This document shows positions 8,419-16,418 of a DNA stretch of 18,598 nucleotides, piece by piece; the first letter of the stretch is position 1, and each line of letters opens with the position of its first letter. Source of the stretch: Russula earlei. Taxonomy: Eukaryota > Basidiomycota > Agaricomycetes > Russulales > Russulaceae. A program made the translations under genes and the position numbers. The notes below the pieces were generated by a model that did not search any database, was not told the DNA's origin, and was given only the letters and a program-made list of their open reading frames with translations. Location: contig JAGFNK010000911.1 of NCBI GenBank assembly GCA_025769875.1, positions 1 through 18,598 of the forward strand. The letters are read 5' to 3'.

Positions 8419-9148
8419 CTAAGGTGATCTCCTACCCACTAAAACCTCACAAAGAGAGAGCCAGTTTGTTGGGAGTTCCATGGTTTTCTTGAGGAGGTGT
8501 TCCCAGGTATCCTTGACTAATCAGTAGGACCCTTTATCTCGTTTAATTTTGGTTGCGGTAATCCTGTCGTTTTTAAGTCTCGTGTTTGTGACACGTAACC
8601 ACCTCGCTTCTATCTCACTTTCCGAGTGCGTTTTTTCTTGGATTCATCTTTCACACCTCAAGACCCAAATCAGGTGGGCTGCTTCAGAGATGAGGATTTG
8701 TAGGAGGTGTTTGGAACCTCTTGGGGTTTTTTCTAGGTTTCAATCATCAGGGGGATAGGGATCCAGGGTAGGGGGGGTTAGGCTGCCACAGCCTAAGATT
8801 GTGCCGAGGGAGATGGTCGGCCAGAGACAAGGATCGTGTGGCCACATATCTTCAGCCAGCGACCATATTTTCATGGTAGGATTTTCAGTGCATCTTACCA
8901 GTATGTGTTCCATTGACTCCATTGTATTGCAGGTGAGGCAGAGTTGTCGGGATTCATATCCTGGGATGTTTTTCCAAAAGGTTGCCGATTTTCTGGGTGG
9001 TGTGTAAGGATTTGTATAGGAACTGCTGGATCTGGGTTTGGATGGGGCGTTTTCGTATGCTCCTCCATATCGATTTGTCTGTTTTGAGGGAGTTGTTGTA
9101 TTCCGTGATGGCTAGTTGGGTGGTTTGTAGGTTTCTCATTGTGGAGGG
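8419..9148 (-). pseudogene. LINE ORF2: C-terminal zinc-binding region and tail
   Basis: After the RNase H domain comes LHTTQKIG and then, in another phase after a 1-nt insertion near 8976-8982, the conserved FWKNIPGYESRQLCLTC and MESMEHILVRC. Together these give a CxxC...HxxxxC set typical of the C-terminus of RNase H-bearing fungal LINEs. A conserved tail follows (LLQILISEAAHLIWVLRCER) and ends with LVGRRSP and the TAG at 8419-8421. A stop at 8740-8742 and at least one later stop and phase break disrupt it. Confidence 0.85.
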
Positions 9149-9796
9149 TCATTCTGGGTAAATTTTGTTCTGTCTGATGCCTTGGTAGGTGGTGGTCTGC
9201 ATGAGCGTGGCTAATTTTGCACCTTGTAGGTCAAATTCTTGGGGAATCATCAGGTTGAGGGGGTCGGCCTCATCTTTTGATGCTCCCAGTTTGGCTAGGC
9301 GGTCACACTCCTCATTTCCCTCAATTCCTGTGTGGCCTTTCACCCATCAAAAATCTGTTGGAGCCAGTCACGTTTTGAGTAGGTAGGCTGCTCTTTTATA
9401 GTGTATTGCATTTTTGATTCCTATCCAGCCATTGTTTTCCCAGGTCTGCAGATGTGTGGTGAGGCTGTTGATTACATATTTTGAGTTGGTCAGGATGGTG
9501 AGTGGTTTGAAATTCGGGGTTGCTTCGATTGCTGCTATAACTGCAGCGATTTCACCAATCTGGTTGGATTGTGCAGGACCTGGGACCCTTATGGAGGTGT
9601 TTTGTTCACTATTGGAGGGGAACCATATGCCACTGCCACAGCACACATTTAGCTTGCTGTTGTTGAAGCAGGCTCCGTCTGTGTAGACCATGACATTTTG
9701 GTGGTGTGTGTAAGTATCTGTGTGGCATCTAAGTGCAGGGATCATTGAGATTTTGGTGGGGTCGGTGAAGATCCGGAAGCATTCAGCTAGGTGCAT
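9149..9796 (-). pseudogene. LINE ORF2: RNase H domain
   Basis: Type I RNase H fold that removes RNA from the RNA-DNA hybrid. The motifs are MVYTDGACFNNS (first Asp), GEIAAVIAAIEA (Glu), LTNSKYVINSL (this should be TDSKYV; the Asp is Asn at 9485-9487) and VKGHTGIEGNEECDRLAK (last Asp with the His loop). Two TGA stops at 9368-9370 and 9347-9349 break the frame, and a third at 9149-9151 follows the domain. The Asn codon and all three stops correspond to a single CpG transition each. The domain is one phase throughout. Confidence 0.93.
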
Positions 9797-10214
9797 TTTG
9801 TTAGTGATGCTCGGGTCAAATCAAATTGCTTCATTGTTTTGCCTTTTTTCTAGGTTCTTTGCTTTCTGGGAGGGTGTTAGGGAGAGGTTGCTGTGCAGGA
9901 TTTCAGTTTCAAGTGGGTTGAATTTGGGGGTGATCTGGTTAACTCATGATAGGGCTTCCAATGTGCATGCATGTGGGTTCTGGCATCCATTTTGTCTGTC
10001 TCTGGTGCAGTTGTAGCATGGACAGTTAGGTGAGTCGTTGTGTGGTGGGTCTAGTCCTGTTTCACGCAGGCGGGTTGATGTTTGTATTAGGTCTCTCACC
10101 ACTGTCATGGTGTGCTTCTTTAAGAGGCATGTTACCAAGTGGTTTGGGGTCTGGAAGATGCCGGAACACCTGAACTATGGGCTGCACTGTTTGCATCATG
10201 CGTGCGTCAGATCT
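9797..10214 (-). pseudogene. LINE ORF2: linker between RT and RNase H, with Cys-rich motif
   Basis: The segment after LTR E contains CPCYNCTRDRQNGCQNPHAC (near 9960-10030), a Cys/His-rich stretch that could bind zinc and is seen between RT and RNase H in related fungal LINEs. Stops at about 10197, 10180 and 9944 interrupt it. At least two of them are explained by CGA to TGA. It ends where the RNase H domain begins. Any role of the Cys cluster is inferred. Confidence 0.75.
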
Positions 10215-10691
10215 TGATCATTTATGTTTGTTGATATCACGTTCGGAGCGCGTTGATCGTATCTTTTAGAAAATGTACTGAAAAAGCAATGAGTAGCATT
10301 GCTTCTGTCCCAGATGTTCCTGTACCGCCACGTACGTCGATTCCTTGATTGGGGAAGCACTTAATGCTTCCAGCACTGAGATCGTTTACATAGAAGCAAC
10401 CTCGTTTCTATGAGCCATGTTTTGCTTCTATAGCACCGACCAGTACTACAGTAGTACAAACCTTATCCCTGTAAGGCTATATAAAGCCCCCAGTCGTAAC
10501 AGTTGAGCCCTAAGCTCGACTTAGTTTGCCAATCCCAAACAGTTGACTCCTACCCCGTCTGCAGAGCCCCTCTCATCTTGTTGTCATACTCTAGAAGGAT
10601 CTAACACTCCTTCCCCTCCACGAGTATTGCTTGCTTGACTCAAGCATATCTGCATTGGTAGGACGCGTTTATAGACGCGACCACTGATCTT
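10210..10691. repeat. Target-site duplication GATCT(T) of LTR E
   Basis: GATCTT is present at 10210-10215 and 10686-10691. Five of these bases are enough to restore the LINE frame. The sixth may be part of the duplication or chance. Confidence 0.7.
10215..10685 (+). mobile_element. Solo LTR E (unrelated family) inside the LINE
   Basis: About 471 bp inserted between the RT and RNase H parts of the LINE, flanked by GATCT at 10210-10214 and 10686-10690 (possibly GATCTT, 6 bp). Removing it with one duplication copy joins two LINE segments in the same reading frame. It has a TATATAAA box at 10478-10485 and repeated GAAGCA/TGCTTC hairpins upstream, as in a U3 promoter. The start is TGATCA. The end, CCACT, is not the canonical CA, so the exact right end may be off by a few bases or mutated. 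There is no coding capacity. Confidence 0.75.
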
Positions 10692-11409
10692 ATTTAAGGC
10701 ACTTTGGAGCCTTAACAAGGCATTTGGCTTGTGGGGTTGTGGCCAGATTGTGTTCGGCGTGTGGGTGGTACCACACAGGGAGTTGTGCTCTTAGGCCTGG
10801 GGAAAGGTGGATTGCTGCTAGGGATGCTCCATATTGTTTGGCTATGTGGAGCATCCTAGTGGTGTCTTGGTTCATTCAGTTAAAGTGTTTGCCCCAGCAT
10901 GGGGGGTTCCAGGACTGGAGGAAGCAGTTTTTTTGGGCTGGTGGGGGGATATTCGGGGCCGCTGATTCATTTATGATGAGGTCTGTTACAGTTGCCCAGG
11001 TTGGGCAGCTTGGGGAGAAGTTAAGGTATTCCTTCAGCCACATGATATCTATTGCATGGTTTCGAGCTCTGATGTCTAATAGGTTGACTCCACCTTCCTC
11101 TAGTGGACAGTGTAACCAGTTTAGGGCAATTCTTGGGGAGGAGTCATCTCCCCACATGAAGTCATGCATCATGTTGGTGAGGGCTTCTTCGATTGCCATT
11201 GGCATTCCTTGTGCTTTTGTGAGGAACTGGGTGTGTCCTCCAACAATTGCTTGTAAGATCAGGCTTCGGCCGCATAGGGTCGGGTGTGTTCGGCCCCAGA
11301 GTGAGAGCGACTTACAGATTTTGTCTAGGACTGGTTCCCAGGGGTCTGTTTCGTTAGTTTTATTCCCTATCCAGGCTCCTAAGAGTCTCACAGCTTCACC
11401 ATCTTTCAC
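10691..11409 (-). pseudogene. LINE ORF2: RT thumb and connection region
   Basis: Continues the polymerase past the palm with VRLLGAWIGNKTNE, the typical LGxWIG block after the FADD-box, and then helical thumb sequence with FMWGDDSSPRIALNW and EEGGVNLLDIRARNHAI, both common in fungal LINEs. One stop lies at 10876-10878. The frame continues past it to a TAA just before LTR E. After removal of LTR E and one GATCT copy it is in phase with the segment at 10138 and below. Confidence 0.85.
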
Positions 11410-12500
11410 AATGCGGGTCCTTTTGTCAAGGGGTTATCATGCGGGTTTATTCTATGATTGATTAATACCCAGTCACGGTACACAGGGGAGCCTATTGGTA
11501 TGATTTCAGTTTTTTCTTGGTTGAATTTTGCTCTGGAGATGTGATGCCATCATTCTAGGACTTCTTGGATGTAATCAAGGCAGTCGTGTTTGCTCAGGTA
11601 AAGGGCTGTATTGTCTGCAAAGAGTTTGATTCATAGGTTATTTGGAATGCCTGGGATGATGAGGCCTTGGAGGTAAGTGTCACTTCTGATTCTGCAGGTT
11701 AATGGTTCTATTGTGAGGTCGAAGAGTCTGCAGGAAAGGGGGTCTCCTTGCTGAACCCCTCTCACAAGATGGTAGGGGGTGCTCATTACCCCATTAATGG
11801 CAACCTGGGTCATGGCATGTCGGTAGAGGGCTTTGATTGTTTTGATAAAGGGTGGGGGTAGGTTGAATATTGCTAATATTTCCACAGGTAGTCATGTCTC
11901 ACCCTGTCGTATGCTTTTTCCTGGTCAAGGGCGATGATAGCTCCATCAGATTCAGTGATATCAGTATAGGTGATGATCACCTTGGCTAATCATATGTGGC
12001 TGAAAATGGATCATTTAGGGATGAAGCCAGTTTGGTCTTCGTGGACAAGGGTTGGTGCTGCATCCATCAGTTGAAGGGCCAGGATCTTGGTGAGTAGCTT
12101 ATAGTCTGTATTGAGGAGGGTGATGGGGTGATAGTTACTGATGTCAGTGGGATCTTTCTTTTTAAAGATCGGGCACATCCACCTGGAGGCGAATTCAGAG
12201 CTCAGGTCTATATCATTTGCCTGGATGTCATTGAAGATGTGGGTGAGTATCTTAGTGATGTTGAAACTTATTTCATTGGTTTGGGTTGCAGCGGCGTGGT
12301 AAGTCTGGAGTGCTGTCCAGAGTTCATATGGGCAGCCATCAAGTCCTGTGGCTGAGTTGTGTTTGGCCCTTCTGAGGGTGTCCTCTACATGCGCTTGGGT
12401 CACCAACCAGTTCATGGGTGATGCCACAGGTTCCTCGAGTTTTTGTTGTGGGGGGATTGCACTGAAGATTTCATCAATACGTGTTGGTGGTGTGGGTGGG
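11410..12500 (-). pseudogene. LINE ORF2: reverse transcriptase fingers and palm
   Basis: RNA-dependent DNA polymerase domain. Motifs in order are FKKKDPTDISNYHPITLLN (fingers), DQTGFIPK, ALDQEKAYDRVRHDY with the first catalytic Asp (about 11902-11934), GVQQGDPLSC (about 11735-11765) and the FADD-box. The FADD-box reads FADN at 11610-11621, so one of the paired catalytic Asp is lost. Two TGA stops (12011-12013 and 11990-11992) and one at 11631-11633 fall where Arg is usual. A 1-nt loss near 11880 and another shift before 11410 change frame. The lesions match CpG deamination plus small indels. Confidence 0.93.
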
Positions 12501-12611
12501 TCTCAGGTTGGTTGAGGTCATTGTTCTAGAGGTTTTCATGGTAGTTTCAGGCAAGTTGGGCCATTCTCTCAGAGTGGCATTCGTATTGGGGTGGATCAGA
12601 GAGCAGGACTT

Positions 12612-12950
12612 TCAATCTACATATGAGGTCTCTGGGTTTCGTTTCTTTTGCCATGGGAGGGGCCATGTCCACCATCCTTTACCTATGTGGGGGGCATTGT
12701 GCAGGGTGTATTTGACTGCAACAAGCCAGTGGTCTGAGTTGACTGCTGATGGGGTTGTTTTCCAGTCCAGTGTTAGTGGGGTGGCATTTAGGGAGATGTA
12801 TATGTGGTCTAGGCATGAGCTGATTTGTTGGTTGTTGGTTTGTGCTCTATATGTAAAGGTTCGGTCCTTGGGGTGGAAGAGTCTCCATGCATCCTGGAGG
12901 TCCCACCGGTGTTGGACATTTCTTAGGGCTTTGATGGCAGTTGCATTATC
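12612..12950 (-). pseudogene. LINE ORF2: endonuclease domain, C-terminal half
   Basis: Continuation of the endonuclease after LTR C. It carries the LDHIYIS segment and the catalytic SDHW motif (12726-12737), the His expected of the family. The phase matches the first half exactly: the removed interval, LTR plus one TTATC copy, is 1932 bases, or 644 codons. The frame ends at a TGA (12612-12614) where a CGA is expected. The upstream part of the continuous open frame (12951-13130) is LTR sequence read in antisense and forms only an accidental fusion. Confidence 0.92.
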
Positions 12951-13261
12951 TGTCATGAACCATTCTCCGGAGAGGGCCCTTGAAGGACCCTTCCTTATAG
13001 GAGGAAACCCAGCCTCTATGGTGTCACCCTGTTCACACGAGCAAAAGGGGTGAGTAGAGGTGTCCACAATATCGCGCGTGCATTGTTGCGCGAGCGATTC
13101 TCGACACAATCGACATACAGCAAGCCCCACTTAAAGGCAACCCTTCTAGCAACAAAAGACAGTATTAGGGCCTTCCTAGGGACCCTTTGGAACGACCCTA
13201 GGAGCTCTACTATAGGCACTAACCTAGTATCAAAGGCCCTACAACGCGTTATTAGACCAAC
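12951..13261 (+). mobile_element. Solo LTR C, left segment (960-bp family)
   Basis: First 311 bases of a solo LTR inserted in the LINE endonuclease, starting TGTCATGAACC. It continues at 14228-14877 after the nested LTR D, for a total of 961 bp. The outer duplication TTATC is at 12946-12950 and 14878-14882. Oriented opposite to copies A and B. Confidence 0.93.
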
Positions 13262-14222
13262 TGTCATGAACCATTCCCCGGAGAGGGCCCTTGAAGGACC
13301 CTTCCTTATAGGAGGAAACCCAGCCTCTATGATGCCACCCTGTTCACATGAGCAAAAGGGGTGAGTAGAGGTGTCCACAATATCGCGCGCGCATTGTTGC
13401 GCGAGCGATTCTCGGCACAATCAACATACAGCAAGCCCCACTTAAAGGCAACCCTTCTAGCAACTAAGGACAGTATTAGAGCCTTCCTAAGGACCCTTTG
13501 GAACGACCATAGGAACTCTACAATAGGTACTAACCTAGTATCAAAGGCCCTACAACGCGTTATTAGACCAACTCTAATAACTATAGAACGAACTATAAGG
13601 CAACACTAAGGACCTTAATATAAGTATTAGGGTCGACTCTAAGGACCCTAATAGAACTATATAAGGGCCTTATAAGATAACACTATTCCATAACCAAACT
13701 ACAAGTCCTCAAATGACCAGCCCTAAACTAACTAACAGGAAAGGAATCAGGTGCTTGCACGTGTACTAAAGCAGTGAACACGTGGACAATGGAAGCTCTT
13801 ACTCATCAAGAGAAGCTTCTTACTCAGCAGCTTACTGAGCATGACTGAGCATGCTCAGTAAGCGTCCTCCGACTTCTTACTCATCACTCTATTGTGCTTG
13901 ATAACAAGGTTATGACTTGTTCCCTATTTAGCAGCTCTCTTGTAGTATATAAGCGCTCAATAAAGTAGCGGACAGTCCTCAGACTGTCCATTTGTTTACG
14001 GCACTCTCTACCCCTGGGATACTCCTTTAAGGACCATCCCCTTGTGACTACCCTGGCCTCTTCCCTGCGTGATTGCTCGACTCTCACAGTAACAGTTCCT
14101 CTCTGGTATCTGTTACTACTCTGGACTCTACTTCTTGCCCACGCAGTCTTGGACGTCTATCGACTCGTCTTCGAGCTTATCCCTCGCTCTTGAACTGGAT
14201 AGTTCAACAGTGAGTCTTGACA
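13262..14222 (+). mobile_element. Solo LTR D, nested inside LTR C
   Basis: A 961-bp copy starting TGTCATGAACC and ending GTCTTGACA, with duplication CCAAC at 13257-13261 and 14223-14227. LTR C sequence runs up to the first and resumes right after the second. It carries five TTACT(C/G)A words at 13799-13883, a 14-bp inverted repeat at 13830-13843/13850-13863, two CACGTG boxes (13758-13763, 13779-13784), TATATAA at 13946-13952 and the hairpin at 13970-13989. It has no protein-coding capacity. Confidence 0.94.
13946..13989 (+). promoter_or_regulatory. LTR core promoter and start-site hairpin (copy D)
   Basis: TATATAA at 13946-13952 is followed 24 bases later by GGACAGTC-CTCA-GACTGTCC, an 8-bp perfect stem with a 4-nt loop. 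The transcript is expected to start in this interval. The same structure is at 631-650 (A), 2492-2511 (B), 14626-14645 (C) and, weaker, 16399-16417 (F). Confidence 0.65.
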
Positions 14223-14227
14223 CCAAC

Positions 14228-14877
14228 TCTAATAACTATAGAACGAACTATAAGGCAATACTAAGGACCTTAATAGAAGTATTAGGGTCGACTCTAGGGA
14301 CCCTAATAGAACTATATAAGGGCCTTATAAGATAACACTATTCCCTAACCAAACTACAAGTCCTCAAATGACCCGCCCTAAACTAACTAACAGGAAATGA
14401 ATCAGGTGCTCACACGTGCACTAAAGCAGTGAACACATGGACAATGGAAGCTCTTACTCATCAAGAGAAGCCCTCTTACTCAGCAGCTTACTGAGCATGA
14501 CTGAGCATGCTCAGTAAGCGTCCTCCAACTTCTTACTCATCACTCTACTGTGCTTGATAACAAGGTTATGGCTTGATCCCTATTTAGCAGTTCTCTTGTA
14601 GCATATAAGCACTCAATAAAGTAGCAGACAGTCCCCAGACTGTCCATTTGTTTATGGCACTCTCCATCCCTGGGATACTCCTTTAAGGACCGTCCCCTTG
14701 TGACTATCCTGGCCTCTTCTCTGCGTGACTGCTCTACTCTCACAGTAACAATACCTCTCTGGTATTTGTTACTACTCTGGACTTTACTCCTTGCCCACGT
14801 GGTCTTGGACGTCTATCGACTCATCTTCGAGCTTATCCCTCGCTCTTGAACTGGATAGTTCAACAGTGAGTCTGACA
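14228..14877 (+). mobile_element. Solo LTR C, right segment
   Basis: Last 650 bases of LTR C, resuming directly after the CCAAC duplication of LTR D. It contains the TATA region (GCATATAAG, weaker than in D), the conserved hairpin at 14626-14645 and the terminal TCTGACA, one base shorter than in the other copies. CG sites present in D are often CA or TG here, so C is the more decayed, which fits its being older than D. Confidence 0.92.
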
Positions 14878-14882
14878 TTATC

Positions 14883-15554
14883 AGGGTGAGCTGGTGTGCA
14901 GTCAATGGCGTCTTCTGTGACATTGAAGTCTCCTAGCATAAAGTCAGGTCTCCTTAGACAAAGGGAGTGCCTCTTGGTATTGATTTCCTTCCAGAAGGCA
15001 GTGTGTTCATGTCTATTTACTGGTGCATATATATTTAGTAGGACAGTGTCCTCTGAGTCATGCCATTTAATTTTAAGGGCAAGGGCACGTCCCTCCTTTA
15101 GTTCATAATGAGACCTCTCTATTGGAGCTATCAGGCACTTGTTGATGACAAAAGCCACTCCAGCAGAGGCTTGTGGGGAGACAGGGTTGTGGGAGGCGAT
15201 GATGGAAAGCCTTGATCCAAGGCAATTTTGGATTTCTTGTAGGCGAGGTTCATCTAGGTGTGTTTCCTGGAGGGCCAGGATAGCAATTTTGTGGGTTTTC
15301 ATGGTCTGGTGGATGCATGCCCACTTAGTCAGGCCAGTCATATTACTTAGAGGGGTGGTGAACCCATTCATGTTAAGTGTGGCAATGTTAATATTGGCTC
15401 TCATGTGTTGACCCCACTGACCAACAGGTGTGGCGTTATTGGGTTGGTCTGGGGTGCACTGGTGTGTGCGGGGGGAGTCCCTTGGGTCTCCGTGTTCTAG
15501 CTCAATCTGGCCGACAGGATGTGTGGTGGGGGAAAGGGGGTTTGCAGGGTTCAT
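14883..15554 (-). pseudogene. LINE ORF2: endonuclease domain, N-terminal half
   Basis: Start of ORF2, with a hydrophilic leader of about 70 residues and then the AP-endonuclease-type fold used for target nicking. Visible motifs in order are NIATLNMNGF, LALQETHLDE (catalytic Glu in QETH at 15258-15269), NIYAPVNRHE and LGDFNVTEDAID (GDFN at 14922-14933). The frame is intact up to the insertion point of solo LTR C at 14882. The remaining motifs continue at 12950 downward. Codons beyond the junction toward 14784 belong to the LTR, not to the LINE. Confidence 0.92.
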
Positions 15555-15725
15555 GGTGAAGAAAGTGGGGGATGACTCCTTCAAGGGGGCGAGTTTATGT
15601 ATTCGCTTTCATCATGCCACAGTATTTATGTCTATTTACAGGCAGTGGCATGTAGTGGTATGGTGGCAAAGTGTGTACAGGGAGGTTAGCATGTTTGGAG
15701 ATCAGTTGTGTGAGGTACATTTATG

Positions 15726-16151
15726 TTAGTTATGGGGAGAGGGACCATGTCCCTTACTGCCTTTCACACGGACATTATTTCTGGGGCGGGCTTGGGGGCC
15801 ATTCCAGCCTTTAATGCTGGTAAAAGGGCATAGGCTGTGTGGGTGGTCTACTCCATGGCATACACCACAGTGGAAGGGCAAGATCTCCATAATACCACAG
15901 CCTTTGTTACGAACCAAGGCCAGGTCCTGGCCGTAGATGGTCCTATTTCACTCAAGAGAGACCTCTCTCACTTTGCATTACCAACTCCCTTCCATTTTCT
16001 GGGCTATCCCTCCTGTGGTGCAAGGTATTGCTACTGCAAAAGGCACTATAACATGACCAGGCACCCGTTTCCTAATCGGGTCATCATCGCGTGGCAGCCA
16101 CATGGTCACCCAGCCACCAGGGACCCAAAACAGCAGCACAAACTCTTAGAA
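15726..16151 (-). pseudogene. LINE ORF1 (gag-like), C-terminal part with CCHC knuckle
   Basis: The minus-strand frame ending at 15726 encodes CGVCHGVDHPHSLC (15828-15869), a perfect CX2CX4HX4C nucleic-acid-binding knuckle, followed by a Pro/Arg/Lys-rich tail. The same phase continues upstream to about 16151 with coherent protein (RKRVPGHVIVPFAVAIP) but has TGA and TAA interruptions at about 15948, 15978 and 16146. ORF1 proteins coat LINE RNA. The upstream part is cut off by the LTR of element F at 16154. About 170 bases separate ORF1 from the ORF2 ATG. Confidence 0.82.
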
Positions 16152-16170
16152 ACTGTTGCATAACTCATTC

Positions 16171-16240
16171 TGATGTCATCAAGGCTCCAATGACATCATG
16201 GCTGACTGAGCAGCTCCACAGTGACATCATAATGATGTCA
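16171..16240 (+). promoter_or_regulatory. Four CRE-like sites in the U3 of element F
   Basis: TGATGTCA at 16171-16178 and 16233-16240, and TGACATCA at 16191-16198 and 16222-16229. Each is one CpG transition away from TGACGTCA, the ATF/CREB palindrome recognised by fungal bZIP factors. They lie about 140-210 bp upstream of the TATA box. Binding is inferred. Confidence 0.45.
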
Positions 16241-16376
16241 TCGCTCCACAATGATCTGTAATGCGCTCAGTAAGCCTGAAACTTGACACAAGCAAGTTTA
16301 TGCCTCTGTAGTCCTATTGGATGGTACCAAAGAGTCTAGAATAGTCCCTGTTCTTTGTAATCGACCCTGTACACTG

Positions 16377-16418
16377 TATATAAGCCCCAATGAAGTATGG
16401 CAGTCGTCAGACTGTCCA
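16377..16418 (+). promoter_or_regulatory. TATA box and putative self-primer of element F
   Basis: TATATAAG at 16377-16384 is followed by AGACTGTCCA at 16409-16418, in the expected start region of the transcript. This decamer is the exact reverse complement of 16707-16716, just past the LTR. See the primer-binding-site entry. Confidence 0.6.

Larger units (their letters stand above)
13257..14227. repeat. Target-site duplication CCAAC of LTR D
   Basis: Exact CCAAC at 13257-13261 and 14223-14227, both lying in LTR C sequence. The pre-insertion order is verified by alignment with the uninterrupted copies A and B. Confidence 0.92.
12946..14882. repeat. Target-site duplication TTATC of LTR C
   Basis: Exact TTATC at 12946-12950 and 14878-14882, both in LINE endonuclease sequence. 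One copy is needed to keep the LINE frame. Confidence 0.92.
8419..15554 (-). pseudogene. LINE ORF2 polyprotein, inactivated
   Basis: This is the replication protein of the LINE: it nicks target DNA, copies the RNA by target-primed reverse transcription and degrades RNA. The best ATG is at 15554; the frame is open upstream to a TTG at 15584. The stop is the TAG at 8419-8421. The chain is broken by three LTR insertions, by at least four frameshifts (about 12500, 11880, between 11600 and 11410, and about 8980) and by many stops. Most stops are TGA in places where the family has Arg (CGA), for example at 12612, 12011, 11990, 11631, 9944, 9368, 9347 and 9149. Domains are described separately. It cannot make a working protein. 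Confidence 0.92.
8220..16153 (-). mobile_element. LINE (non-LTR retrotransposon), Tad-like, interrupted and decayed
   Basis: Reading on the minus strand the order is as follows: the gag-like ORF1 C-terminus with a CCHC knuckle (to 15726); ORF2 with endonuclease, reverse transcriptase, RNase H and a C-terminal CxxC...HxxxxC region (15554-8419); a 3' UTR; an AATAAA signal; and A8 at 8220-8227. This order, with RNase H after RT, is known for Tad-type fungal LINEs. About 5.5 kb of LINE sequence is present once the insertions are removed. LTR C/D splits the endonuclease, LTR E splits the region between RT and RNase H, and element F cuts ORF1 at 16153. The 5' part of the LINE must lie beyond the right edge. 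Confidence 0.93.

Noticed and set aside
10724..11461. A 245-codon plus-strand frame
   Set aside because: It is antisense to the RT thumb region, which has clear family motifs on the minus strand.
12481..13053. A 190-codon plus-strand frame
   Set aside because: Antisense to the LINE endonuclease and crossing an LTR boundary, so it is not a real gene.
12951..13130. N-terminal 60 codons of the frame that ends in the endonuclease C-terminal half
   Set aside because: This part is LTR C read in antisense. It only happens to be in phase with the LINE.
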